The position numbers and the translations under genes are program-made. Positions 7,354 to 14,571 of a stretch of 20,208 nucleotides of DNA are shown here, piece after piece (position 1 is the first letter of the stretch; the number at the start of each line of letters is the position of its first letter). This stretch comes from Prevotellaceae bacterium (lineage in GTDB: Bacteria > Bacteroidota > Bacteroidia > Bacteroidales > UBA932): NCBI GenBank assembly GCA_031278495.1, contig JAITKG010000120.1, positions 1 through 20,208 of the forward strand. Reading direction: 5' to 3'. The notes beneath the pieces are model-generated. The model searched no databases. It worked only from the letters and a program-made list of their open reading frames with translations, and was not told the origin of the DNA.

Positions 7354-8703
7354 ATGAAAATCGTTATCGGCGGCGCCGGCGAAATAGGCAGCCACCTGGC
7401 AGAACTACTCAGTAACGAACGGCATCAGATTACGGTCATCGACCATGATGAAACGCGCTTGCGGCATGTGGCGGAAGTGGCGGATTTAATCACGGTAGAA
7501 GGCCTGACCACTTCTATTACCACCTTGCAAAAAGCGCAGGTACATAAAGCCGATCTGTATATTGCCGTTAGCCCGGCAGAAGAACAAGACATGAATGTCG
7601 TAAGCGCATCGCTGGCAAAACAGTTAGGCGCAAGGAAATCTATTGCACGCATCAATAACGACGAATATTTGCAAGAAGATAACCAGGCGCTGTTTATTGA
7701 TTTGGGGATTGATTATTTATTTTATCCCGAAAAAATTGCAGCCAGCGAAATCGACAGGCTACTGGAACAGTCCTACACCAACGAAATCATGGAATTTTCC
7801 GGCGGAAAATTACAGTTATTAACTTTCAAACTGGAAGAAGGTTCCCCGTTGATTGATAAAAAAATCTCGGAACTGGCGTTGGATGTAACGAAATTACTGT
7901 ATCGCGTGCTGGCTATATCGCGCAATGGCGAAACGATTATCCCGAACAGCGCTTGCTACTTCCGCTTAAACGACGTGGTTTATATCATCGCCGAACGCGC
8001 AGGCATTGACGAAGCCCTCTACCACTCCGGGAAAAAAATTATCGACGTGCATAACGTTATGATACTTGGCGGAACGCGCATGGCGGAAATGATTGCAAAA
8101 AAAATTGAACAGCGCGTAACATCCCTCAAATTGATAGAACCCGACCGCGTACGCAGCGAAGAACTGGCGGTATTATTGCCGCACACGCTCATCATCAACG
8201 GCGACGTACACAATACCGACTTGCTGGAAGAAGAAGACCTGCGCCACATGGACGCATTCGTAGCCGTGTCGGGAAGTTCCGCAACCAATATCCTGTCATG
8301 CGTTATCGCAAAACGGCTGGGCGTGCAAAAAACCATTGCCGAAATTGAAAACCTCGAATATGTCAAATTAGCCGAAAGCCTTGGGATCAATACGGTCATC
8401 AATAAAAAAATGATTACCGCCGCCCGCATTTTCCGGTTCACCATGCGGCACCATATACAATCCATAAAATATTTGAGCGGGCTTGACGCCGAGTTGATGG
8501 AATTTATCGTGAAGCCCGGAAGCGTTATTACCAAAGGGAAAATACGCGATATTGATTTCCCGAAAGACGCCATTATTGGCGGCATCGTGCGCGGCAACAC
8601 CAGCTCCATTGCCATTGGCGACAGCCAGATTCAAGCATACGACCGCGTAACGGTACTCGCGCTGCCAACTTCCATCAATAAAGTAAACCGCTTTTTTGAA
8701 TAA
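7354..8703 (+). CDS. trkA: Trk potassium uptake system regulator TrkA
   Basis: A 449-residue cytosolic subunit that binds NAD(H) and nucleotides and gates the TrkH potassium channel. It has the full double arrangement: RCK_N (1 to about 130, with the Rossmann motif GGAGEIG at 6-12), RCK_C (about 140-220), a second RCK_N (about 232-360) and a second RCK_C (about 370-449). The second Rossmann motif is degenerate, GGTRMA (239-244), so that half may not bind dinucleotide. It starts 2 bases after the DUF2795 gene. trkH, which commonly follows trkA in Bacteroidetes, does not follow here; repeats begin 2 bases after the stop. Confidence 0.93.
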   Translation: MKIVIGGAGEIGSHLAELLSNERHQITVIDHDETRLRHVAEVADLITVEGLTTSITTLQKAQVHKADLYIAVSPAEEQDMNVVSASLAKQLGARKSIARINNDEYLQEDNQALFIDLGIDYLFYPEKIAASEIDRLLEQSYTNEIMEFSGGKLQLLTFKLEEGSPLIDKKISELALDVTKLLYRVLAISRNGETIIPNSACYFRLNDVVYIIAERAGIDEALYHSGKKIIDVHNVMILGGTRMAEMIAKKIEQRVTSLKLIEPDRVRSEELAVLLPHTLIINGDVHNTDLLEEEDLRHMDAFVAVSGSSATNILSCVIAKRLGVQKTIAEIENLEYVKLAESLGINTVINKKMITAARIFRFTMRHHIQSIKYLSGLDAELMEFIVKPGSVITKGKIRDIDFPKDAIIGGIVRGNTSSIAIGDSQIQAYDRVTVLALPTSINKVNRFFE

Positions 8704-8705
8704 AT

Positions 8706-8769
8706 TGTGAAGATGTGAAGATGTGAAGATGTGATGATGTGGAGATGTGAAGATGTGGAGATGCGGCTA
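8706..8769. repeat. 8-bp tandem repeat (TGTGAAGA)
   Basis: Seven head-to-tail units of 8 bases and a decayed eighth: TGTGAAGA three times, TGTGATGA, TGTGGAGA, TGTGAAGA, TGTGGAGA, then TGCGGCTA. The array begins 2 bases after the trkA stop codon. As 8 is not a multiple of 3, copy-number change here would shift any reading frame, which fits a non-coding site. Confidence 0.9.
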
Positions 8770-8785
8770 ATTTTTTAATGTGGTT

Positions 8786-8880
8786 AATTGTTTTTATGGT
8801 TTTAGCCATGTAAAATTCCTACTTTTCAATTGTTTTTATGGTTTCATCCATGTAAAATTTCTACTTTCCGATTATTTTTA
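8786..8880. repeat. 42-bp direct repeat, two copies and a partial third
   Basis: The copies at 8786-8827 and 8828-8869 are nearly identical; both contain AATTGTTTTTATGGTTT, then CCATGTAAAATT, then CTACTTT. A decayed partial copy continues from about 8870 (ATTATTTTTATGATTTT). Each full copy has a small inverted repeat ATGG-N6-CCAT whose loop differs (TTTTAG and TTTCAT) while the stem is kept. Confidence 0.8.
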
Positions 8881-9053
8881 TGATTTTTTCTTTTTTTATT
8901 TCTAACTTATAGTTCACGATTAGGCATTTACCTGATTGCGTCGCAAAGAATTTTTAAACTAACAAAAAAAATTGAAATCATGACGCTGGAATATTTTTCT
9001 TTCATAAATCAAAAATATTTCCCCTATTTATATAGTCTTTTATACCTGCTTTT

Positions 9054-9116
9054 ATGGAAAAAGGATTGTTCATAACGCGGATATTCCGTTTTTACCGGGA
9101 CGGATTCCGGAACATT
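9054..9116 (+). pseudogene. Probable 5' fragment of a DUF4492 gene
   Basis: From the ATG at 9054 the reading frame gives MEKGLFITRIFRFYRDGFRN (1-20). RIFRFYRDGFRN matches, from memory, the N-terminus of DUF4492, a small Bacteroidetes membrane protein encoded just upstream of cytochrome bd oxidase genes cydAB. In that family GFRNM is followed by a G(K/R)TLW motif and a hydrophobic IKLFIMF stretch. Here the match stops after about 20 residues and the frame runs on as KNEIFKFLVP into the 3' end of the oppositely oriented ABC-F gene, to a TGA at 9222-9224. This looks like a gene cut by a deletion or rearrangement. A chance match of a dozen residues remains possible. Confidence 0.45.
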
Positions 9117-9129
9117 AAGAATGAAATCT

Positions 9130-11049
9130 TTAAATTTCTTGTTCCTGTAAAATTTCCCATTCATACATTGCCTGTTCGAGCGCTCTTTTTTCCCGCTCAT
9201 AGCGTTGGAAAAAGTCGTCATTGAGGTGTTGCACTTCCGGTTGGGCTAATTGGGCATCCATTGCGGCAATGGTTTGTTCGTGCTGTTGAATGCGCGTTTC
9301 GATTTTTTTTATTTCGGTTTTTAATTTCCGCTGTTGGCGTTCCTGCGCTTTTTTTTCTTCGTAACTTTTTGCCGATTCTTTCGGCGTAGCGGCTGCGGGC
9401 GTTTCCGGCGCGGCTTTGCGTTCAATTTCTTTCAAATTTTCTATTTTGCGGCGTTGCAGGAAATCATTGATGCCGCCCAAATATTCTTTCACGCGCCCGT
9501 CGCGGAATTCATAGACTTTAGACGCCAGACCGTCCAAAAATTCGCGGTCGTGCGACACTACCAGCAGCGTGCCGTCATAATTCATCAGGGCGTTTTTCAG
9601 CACGTCTTTCGAGCGCATGTCCATGTGGTTGGTGGGTTCGTCGAGGGCAAGGAAATTGCAGGGTTGCAGCATCAGTTTCGCCATGGCAAGGCGCGACCGT
9701 TCGCCGCCGCTCAAGACCTGCACTTTCTTGTCCACGTCGTCGCCGCGGAAGAGGAACGCGCCCAGTATATCGCGCAGTTTGGTGCGGATGTTGCCTGTCG
9801 CCACTTTGTCGAGCGTTTCGAAGACGGTGATTTTATTGTCCATTATCTCGTCCTGGTTCTGCGCGTAGTAGCCGATATGCACATTGTGCCCGGTGTTGAT
9901 TTTGCCCGTTTCACAGGACAGATTTCCGGTTATCATGCGCAGCATCGTGGTTTTTCCTTCGCCGTTGCGCCCGACAAAAGCGACTTTTTCGCCACGTTCA
10001 ATCGTAATATTTGCGCCGGAAAAGACCGTTTGCCCGCCGTAGCGTTTGCCGGCGTCCTTCACCGTAAGCGCCACCTGCCCCGAGCGCGGCGCGGGCGGGA
10101 ATTTGATGTGCAGCGCGCGGGTATCTTCATCGTCAATCTCAATGCGCTCCACCTTTTCCAGTTGTTTGATGCGCGACTGCACCTGGTTGGATTTGGTCGC
10201 CTTGTAGCGGAAACGTTCAATAAATTCTTCGGTTTTTTCAATCATACGCTGCTGGTTTTCGTAGGCGGCCAATTGTTGTTCGCGCCGCTCGCGCCGCAAC
10301 GCCACGTATTTGGAATAATTCACTTTATAGTCGTATGCCTTTCCCAGCAACAGTTCTATGGTACGGTTGGTCACATTGTCGAGGAATGCGCGGTCGTGCG
10401 AAATGAGCGTCAGAGCGCCGTTGTAATCTTTCAAATAATCTTCCAGCCACTGGATAGATTCAATGTCGAGGTGATTGGTCGGTTCGTCGAGCAGGAGCAG
10501 TTGGGGGCGTTGCAGCAGGATTTTTGCGAGTTCGATACGCATGCGCCAGCCGCCGCTAAATTCCGACGTGGCGCGCGGGAAGTCGCTACGCTTAAAACCC
10601 AATCCCATCAAGGTTTTTTCGGCTTCGCCTTCCTGATTATCGCCGCCGAGCAGGTGGTACTGGTCGCTGGTTTCGTTCAATTGTTCGATTAGCTTATGGT
10701 AGCCTTCCGACTCATAGTCGTTGCGGGACGCCAGTTCCTGCATGATACGGTCGATGCGGTTTTGCAATTCATGCAAACAGGCGAAAGCCTGCAAAGTTTC
10801 ATCCAGTACCGTGCGCCCGCCAGCCACCGCCATTTGTTGCGGCAGGTAGCCAATCGTGTAACCGGCAGGAACAACTACCTGCCCCGCAGCGGGCGTTTGT
10901 TTCCCGACTAAAATTTTCAACAGGGTCGATTTTCCCGCGCCATTCTTTCCCACCAGCCCGATGCGGTCGCGCGGGTTAATGGCAAACGATATGTTATCAA
11001 ACAAAGTGTAACCGCTAAATTCTACAGTAATATTATTTACAGAAACCAT
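9130..11049 (-). CDS. ABC-F family ATPase
   Basis: A 639-residue protein with two ABC domains and no membrane segments, as in ABC-F proteins, which bind the ribosomal E site and act on stalled or initiating ribosomes. Domain 1 has Walker A GKNGAGKST (34-42), signature FSGGW (164-168) and Walker B LLLLDEPTNHLD (184-195). The linker of about 241-320 is rich in Arg and Lys and forms the P-site tRNA interaction arm. Domain 2 has GRNGEGKTT (360-368), LSGGE (446-450) and LALDEPTNHMD (467-477). A Pro/Ala stretch leads to a charged coiled coil at about 560-639, as in Uup and similar subfamilies. It diverges from prfA across 195 bases. Whether it confers antibiotic protection cannot be told; the housekeeping reading is more likely. 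Confidence 0.93.
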   Translation of the reverse strand: MVSVNNITVEFSGYTLFDNISFAINPRDRIGLVGKNGAGKSTLLKILVGKQTPAAGQVVVPAGYTIGYLPQQMAVAGGRTVLDETLQAFACLHELQNRIDRIMQELASRNDYESEGYHKLIEQLNETSDQYHLLGGDNQEGEAEKTLMGLGFKRSDFPRATSEFSGGWRMRIELAKILLQRPQLLLLDEPTNHLDIESIQWLEDYLKDYNGALTLISHDRAFLDNVTNRTIELLLGKAYDYKVNYSKYVALRRERREQQLAAYENQQRMIEKTEEFIERFRYKATKSNQVQSRIKQLEKVERIEIDDEDTRALHIKFPPAPRSGQVALTVKDAGKRYGGQTVFSGANITIERGEKVAFVGRNGEGKTTMLRMITGNLSCETGKINTGHNVHIGYYAQNQDEIMDNKITVFETLDKVATGNIRTKLRDILGAFLFRGDDVDKKVQVLSGGERSRLAMAKLMLQPCNFLALDEPTNHMDMRSKDVLKNALMNYDGTLLVVSHDREFLDGLASKVYEFRDGRVKEYLGGINDFLQRRKIENLKEIERKAAPETPAAATPKESAKSYEEKKAQERQQRKLKTEIKKIETRIQQHEQTIAAMDAQLAQPEVQHLNDDFFQRYEREKRALEQAMYEWEILQEQEI

Positions 11050-11055
11050 CTTTAA

Positions 11056-11086
11056 GAATTAGGAATCAGGAATTGGCTGGCGCCGG
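11056..11086. repeat. 7-bp repeat followed by the recurring GC-rich 12-mer
   Basis: Three heptamers GAATTAG, GAATCAG and GAATTGG (11056-11076) run into GGCTGGCGCCGG (11075-11086). The 12-mer occurs also at 5278-5289 and, inverted, at 92-103, and 11 of its bases recur at 14587-14597. The site lies in the 5' leader of the ABC-F gene. Confidence 0.6.
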
Positions 11087-11147
11087 CGCATCATGGCATT
11101 CCTTGTGTGAAGTTGAAAAAATAAATATAAATATAAAACGTTTTTTA

Positions 11148-11155
11148 CAAATGTA
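11148..11155 (-). promoter_or_regulatory. -7 element of the ABC-F gene promoter
   Basis: On the minus strand TACATTTG matches TAnnTTTG. There is no clear TTG 19-20 bases upstream. The leader would be about 90 bases and would include the heptamer repeats and the GC-rich 12-mer, which could fold in the message. Confidence 0.45.
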
Positions 11156-11221
11156 CGAAAAAATTATACATACTGCATTAGCGGAGGGGAAGCTTTTCGT
11201 TTTCAACTCAACTTTTTTATG

Positions 11222-11229
11222 TACTTTTG
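11222..11229 (+). promoter_or_regulatory. -7 element of the prfA promoter
   Basis: TACTTTTG is a perfect -7 box ending 15 bases before the prfA ATG. The -33 position has TTTT rather than TTTG. The leader would be about 10 bases or fewer, and no Shine-Dalgarno sequence is visible, as is usual in this phylum. Confidence 0.6.
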
Positions 11230-11244
11230 CACAAAATTTGAAAT

Positions 11245-12330
11245 ATGAGCGAAAATAATATCCTGACCAAATTGGAAGGCTTAACCCGGAAGTTTGAAAC
11301 CGTTGGGGCGCAACTGGGCGAACCCGGCGCGCTGGCTGACATGAAACGCTATGTGTCGCTGAACAAGGAATACCGCGAGCTGGAACCGATTGTGGCCATC
11401 ACCGCCACCTATAAAAAAGCATTAACCGATTTGGCAAGCGCGAAAACCATTCTTGCAACCGAAAAAGATGCGGAATTGCGCGAGATGGCGAAAGAAGAAG
11501 TGGATTCGCTGGAAGCGTCGATTCCGCAAATGGAAGAGAAGATAAAACTGTTGCTGATTCCCGCCGACCCGCAAGACAGCAAGAATGCCATCCTTGAAAT
11601 TCGCGCTGGCACAGGCGGCGACGAAGCATCCATTTTCGCCGGCGAGTTATTCCGCATGTATGTGAAATTTGCGGAAAAGAAAGGTTGGAAAATCGAAGTA
11701 AACAGCAGCTCCGAAGGTACGGTAGGCGGCTACAAGGAAATTATCTGCGAAGTAAAAGGCGCCGGCGTGTACGGCGTGTTGAAATACGAAAGCGGCGTAC
11801 ACCGCGTGCAGCGCGTACCGCAAACCGAAACGCAGGGACGCGTGCATACCTCTGCCGCATCGGTGGCCGTTTTGCCGGAAGCCGACGAGTTCGACGTCGA
11901 ATTAAATATGAATGACATCCGTAAAGATACTTTTTGCTCTTCCGGACCCGGCGGGCAGTCGGTGAATACCACTTATTCCGCTATCCGCTTAACGCATATC
12001 CCGACGGGTATCGTAGTACAGTGCCAGGATGAAAAATCGCAATTGAAGAATTTCGACAAAGCCCTGGTGGAACTGCGCACGCGCTTGTATAATATGGAAT
12101 ACGAAAAATACCTGAACGAGATTTCAAATAAACGCAAAACAATGGTTTCTACCGGCGACCGTTCGGCAAAAATCCGCACCTACAATTATCCGCAAAGCCG
12201 CGTAACCGACCACCGCATTAACTACACGATGTATAATTTACCTGTCTTTATGGATGGCGATATCCAGGAAGTCATCGACCAGTTGCAGGTAGCCGAAAAT
12301 GCCGAACGCTTGAAAGAAAGCGAGGAATAA
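11245..12330 (+). CDS. prfA: Peptide chain release factor 1
   Basis: A 361-residue class I release factor that reads UAA and UAG and triggers peptide release. GGQ, the catalytic motif, lies at 236-238 in SSGPGGQSVNTT. The stop-codon reading tripeptide is PQT (192-194, in RVPQTETQGR), where E. coli RF1 has PAT; I believe PQT is common in Bacteroidetes. SPF-type RF2 is excluded by this motif, and full length and the N-terminal domain exclude the rescue factor ArfB. The stop codon directly abuts that of the convergent EamA gene, with no bases between. Confidence 0.96.
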   Translation: MSENNILTKLEGLTRKFETVGAQLGEPGALADMKRYVSLNKEYRELEPIVAITATYKKALTDLASAKTILATEKDAELREMAKEEVDSLEASIPQMEEKIKLLLIPADPQDSKNAILEIRAGTGGDEASIFAGELFRMYVKFAEKKGWKIEVNSSSEGTVGGYKEIICEVKGAGVYGVLKYESGVHRVQRVPQTETQGRVHTSAASVAVLPEADEFDVELNMNDIRKDTFCSSGPGGQSVNTTYSAIRLTHIPTGIVVQCQDEKSQLKNFDKALVELRTRLYNMEYEKYLNEISNKRKTMVSTGDRSAKIRTYNYPQSRVTDHRINYTMYNLPVFMDGDIQEVIDQLQVAENAERLKESEE

Positions 12331-13239
12331 TTAAAGATTACGTACCGCCTGCGGCGCCGGCGCCCGCCATTGGGATAGCAACACGCCGGCAATGACCACC
12401 GCCATACCGGCAGCCTGATGCCATGCAATTACTTCGCGTCCGGTGAGCACAACCGTGATAGTAGCAACTACCGGAACCAACGCTGTGAACATGTTGGAAC
12501 GGGTAACGCCAATTTTCTTCGCGGAATAAACAAACAGCACAAACGCCAGCGCCGATACAAATACCGTTAACATGGCAAGCGGATAAAGCGTATCGAAGTT
12601 CCACCGGACAGCCGCCAGCGCTTGCCGTTCAAAACCCCACGCCAGCGGAAGAAAATACAGCGTGCCGATAAATCCCTGGAAAGTTACAATCGTGAATGGG
12701 GAATAATTTGTAAGCTTCCGTATCACTACGGCATAACCGGCGGTAGCGATAGCCGCCATAAAGAACAGGATAATTCCGGACAGCGGCACCTGCAAAGTCA
12801 AATCGCTGTTGAACATCACCAGCGCCACGCCCGGCAAGGTTATCAACATACCGGCGATATTTATCCATGTAGAACGCTCCTTGTAAAAAATAAAACAGGC
12901 GGCCATGGTAAATAACGGGATAGTCGTAATAATAATAGACCCCAGCGACGGCGACTGCGTAATGCGCAGCCCGTTGGTTTCGCCGATAAAATAAATAAAC
13001 GGTTCAAACAGCGCCAGCAGGAAAAACCATTTCAGGTCGCGCCGTTTCGGTAGCTGGAAACGTTTCGCCGCAACCAAACACACGAGTAATAACACGCCGG
13101 AGAAAAACAACCGGCATAATATCAAACTTTGCGGCGGGAAATCCCGGAAAGTCAATAACTGCTCCGACCAGACGAATGACAGTCCAAAGAGCGACATGGT
13201 AATGACAATGGCGGCGTAAGGTTTTATAAGGCTTTTCAT
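12331..13239 (-). CDS. EamA/DMT-family transporter
   Basis: A 302-residue protein that is hydrophobic throughout, consistent with ten transmembrane helices in two EamA repeats, the drug/metabolite transporter arrangement. The first repeat includes GETNGLRITQSPSLGSIII and the second FMAAIATAGYAVVIRKLT. I chose the ATG at 13239 (MKSLIKPYAAIV); the frame extends upstream, but only through pyrC coding sequence. Start and pyrC stop overlap in ATGA (4 bases), which implies translational coupling. The cargo is unknown; linkage with pyrC and the glycosyltransferase does not settle it. The gene ends with a GC-rich stretch coding RAPAPQAVRNL. Confidence 0.88.
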   Translation of the reverse strand: MKSLIKPYAAIVITMSLFGLSFVWSEQLLTFRDFPPQSLILCRLFFSGVLLLVCLVAAKRFQLPKRRDLKWFFLLALFEPFIYFIGETNGLRITQSPSLGSIIITTIPLFTMAACFIFYKERSTWINIAGMLITLPGVALVMFNSDLTLQVPLSGIILFFMAAIATAGYAVVIRKLTNYSPFTIVTFQGFIGTLYFLPLAWGFERQALAAVRWNFDTLYPLAMLTVFVSALAFVLFVYSAKKIGVTRSNMFTALVPVVATITVVLTGREVIAWHQAAGMAVVIAGVLLSQWRAPAPQAVRNL

Positions 13240-14564
13240 GCGGTAAAAAGTAATCGTTGACCTTTGGCGGCGTCGTTGATTTCGCCGTTGGCGAACACTA
13301 ACGCGCCGTTGATAAAAGTGTGGGTAACCTGTGTATGTACAATCGTTCCGGCATAGGGCGTCCAGCCGCATTTCGACAGCACGGTGGCGTCCGTGATACG
13401 CCATTCCCTGTCCGGATGCACTAACGCCAAATCGGCATAATAGCCTTCGCGGATAAAGCCGCGCCGGGCTATTTTGAATAACCTTGCCGGCGCATGGCAC
13501 ATACGTTCCACTACCATTTCAGGCGTAAAGATTTTTTCGCGGCACAGTTCCAGCATCAACGGCAGCGAATATTGCACCGCCGGCATGCCCGCCGGCGCCT
13601 GCAAATAGGATTGCCGCTTTTCGTGGCGCGTATGCGGTGCGTGATCGGTAGCGATGGTTGTGATACATCCGCTGTCCACCGCCCGGCGCAATGCCTCGCG
13701 GTCGGCAGCGGTTTTGACGGCAGGATTGCATTTCACAAAATTCTGCCCATGCGCGTAGGCTGTATCGTCAAACCACAAATGCGGTACGCAGGCTTCAGCC
13801 GTAACGGCGTCGCCCGGCGAGAACAACGCACATTCGCCGGCAGTAGTTACATGCAATACATGCACCGCTGCCCGGTATTTCAACGCCAATTTCATCACCC
13901 GTTCGGTACTGCGCAGGCAAGCCTCCGCCGTCCGGATGTATGGATGTATTGCAGCTTGCAATGCCTCGCCGTAGCGCGCCACAAGGGCGTCCCGGTTGCG
14001 CCGGATGAGCTGGTCGTCTTCAGAATGCACCGCCGTCAATACGGGCGATTCGGCAAAAATAGCCGCTATAGTTGTTTCATTATCCACCAACATATTTCCG
14101 GTGGACGAACCTAAAAACAATTTCACACCGCCTACTTCCGCCGGCTTGATACGCTTTATCTCGTCAAGATTGTCGTTGGTCGCGCCCAAATAAAACGAAT
14201 AATTCAACAACGATGTGACGGCGGCGCGGCGGCATTTTTCTTCCAGTAATTCCAGCGTCGTAGTGGCGGGCGTGTTATTAGGCATGTCGATAAACGAAGT
14301 AACGCCGCCGGCTGCTGCTGCACGCGTTTCCGAAGCAACGTCGGCTTTATGCGTTGCGCCGGGTTCGCGGAAATGCACATGCGTATCAATCACGCCGGGC
14401 AGCAGCCATTGCCTGGTAGCGTCAATCACCGTAGCGCCAGCAGGGATTCCGGGCGATTCCGTTGCCGGGTAAATACGTTGAATAATGCCGTCGCTAACAA
14501 AAAGGCTACCTTGTACAGACAGCCCCTCGTTAATAATTGTTGCATTTCGTATAAAAAAAGACAT
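13236..14564 (-). CDS. pyrC: Dihydroorotase, class I
   Basis: A 442-residue amidohydrolase that closes carbamoyl-aspartate to dihydroorotate, the third step of pyrimidine synthesis. The metal-binding set is complete: His62 and His64 in DTHVHFREPG (60-69), Lys148 in GVKLF (the lysine carboxylated in class I enzymes), His180 in AVHSED, His238 in LHVT and Asp307 in ATDHAPH. DTHVHFREPG, rather than DMHVHLR, places it with class I. An inactive DHOase-like protein (PyrC') would lack some of these ligands, so this one is probably active. It starts 7 bases after the glycosyltransferase and overlaps the EamA gene by 4 bases. Confidence 0.95.
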   Translation of the reverse strand: MSFFIRNATIINEGLSVQGSLFVSDGIIQRIYPATESPGIPAGATVIDATRQWLLPGVIDTHVHFREPGATHKADVASETRAAAAGGVTSFIDMPNNTPATTTLELLEEKCRRAAVTSLLNYSFYLGATNDNLDEIKRIKPAEVGGVKLFLGSSTGNMLVDNETTIAAIFAESPVLTAVHSEDDQLIRRNRDALVARYGEALQAAIHPYIRTAEACLRSTERVMKLALKYRAAVHVLHVTTAGECALFSPGDAVTAEACVPHLWFDDTAYAHGQNFVKCNPAVKTAADREALRRAVDSGCITTIATDHAPHTRHEKRQSYLQAPAGMPAVQYSLPLMLELCREKIFTPEMVVERMCHAPARLFKIARRGFIREGYYADLALVHPDREWRITDATVLSKCGWTPYAGTIVHTQVTHTFINGALVFANGEINDAAKGQRLLFTA

Positions 14565-14571
14565 GTTTCAG

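Larger units (their letters stand above)
8704..9053. other. Repeat-rich AT-rich gap downstream of trkA
   Basis: The gap between the trkA stop and the DUF4492-like fragment holds an 8-bp tandem array (8706-8769) and 42-bp direct repeats (8786-8880), described separately. Beyond these is a short inverted repeat TTGCG-T-CGCAA (8936-8946). A plus-strand reading frame at 8980-9075 could give a 31-residue hydrophobic peptide starting MTLEYFSF, with no family match known to me and no clear promoter. I see no RNA gene. Confidence 0.5.

Noticed and set aside
7361..7386. Further copy of the GC-rich element (GGCGGCGCCGGCG) in trkA
   Set aside because: It encodes the Rossmann glycines of TrkA and is explained by coding; it also lacks the full 12-mer.
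9334..10692. 452-codon open frame on the plus strand
   Set aside because: It is fully antisense to the ABC-F gene, whose motifs are all intact; the Phe/Val/His-rich translation is typical of a mirror frame of coding DNA.
9130..11049. Antibiotic-resistance ABC-F protein
   Set aside because: The linker and the C-terminal coiled coil resemble housekeeping Uup-like members, and no resistance or mobile genes are nearby.
11811..11830. PQT in place of PAT in release factor 1 as a sign of altered stop-codon reading
   Set aside because: The rest of the protein is normal, I recall PQT in other Bacteroidetes RF1, and genes in this window end with the ordinary stops TAA, TAG and TGA-type codons.
13240..13500. 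87-residue N-terminal extension of the EamA transporter
   Set aside because: It is the out-of-frame reading of pyrC, rich in Arg and Cys; the ATG overlapping the pyrC stop gives a normal transporter.
13494..14114. 206-codon open frame on the plus strand
   Set aside because: Antisense to pyrC, which has all its metal ligands.
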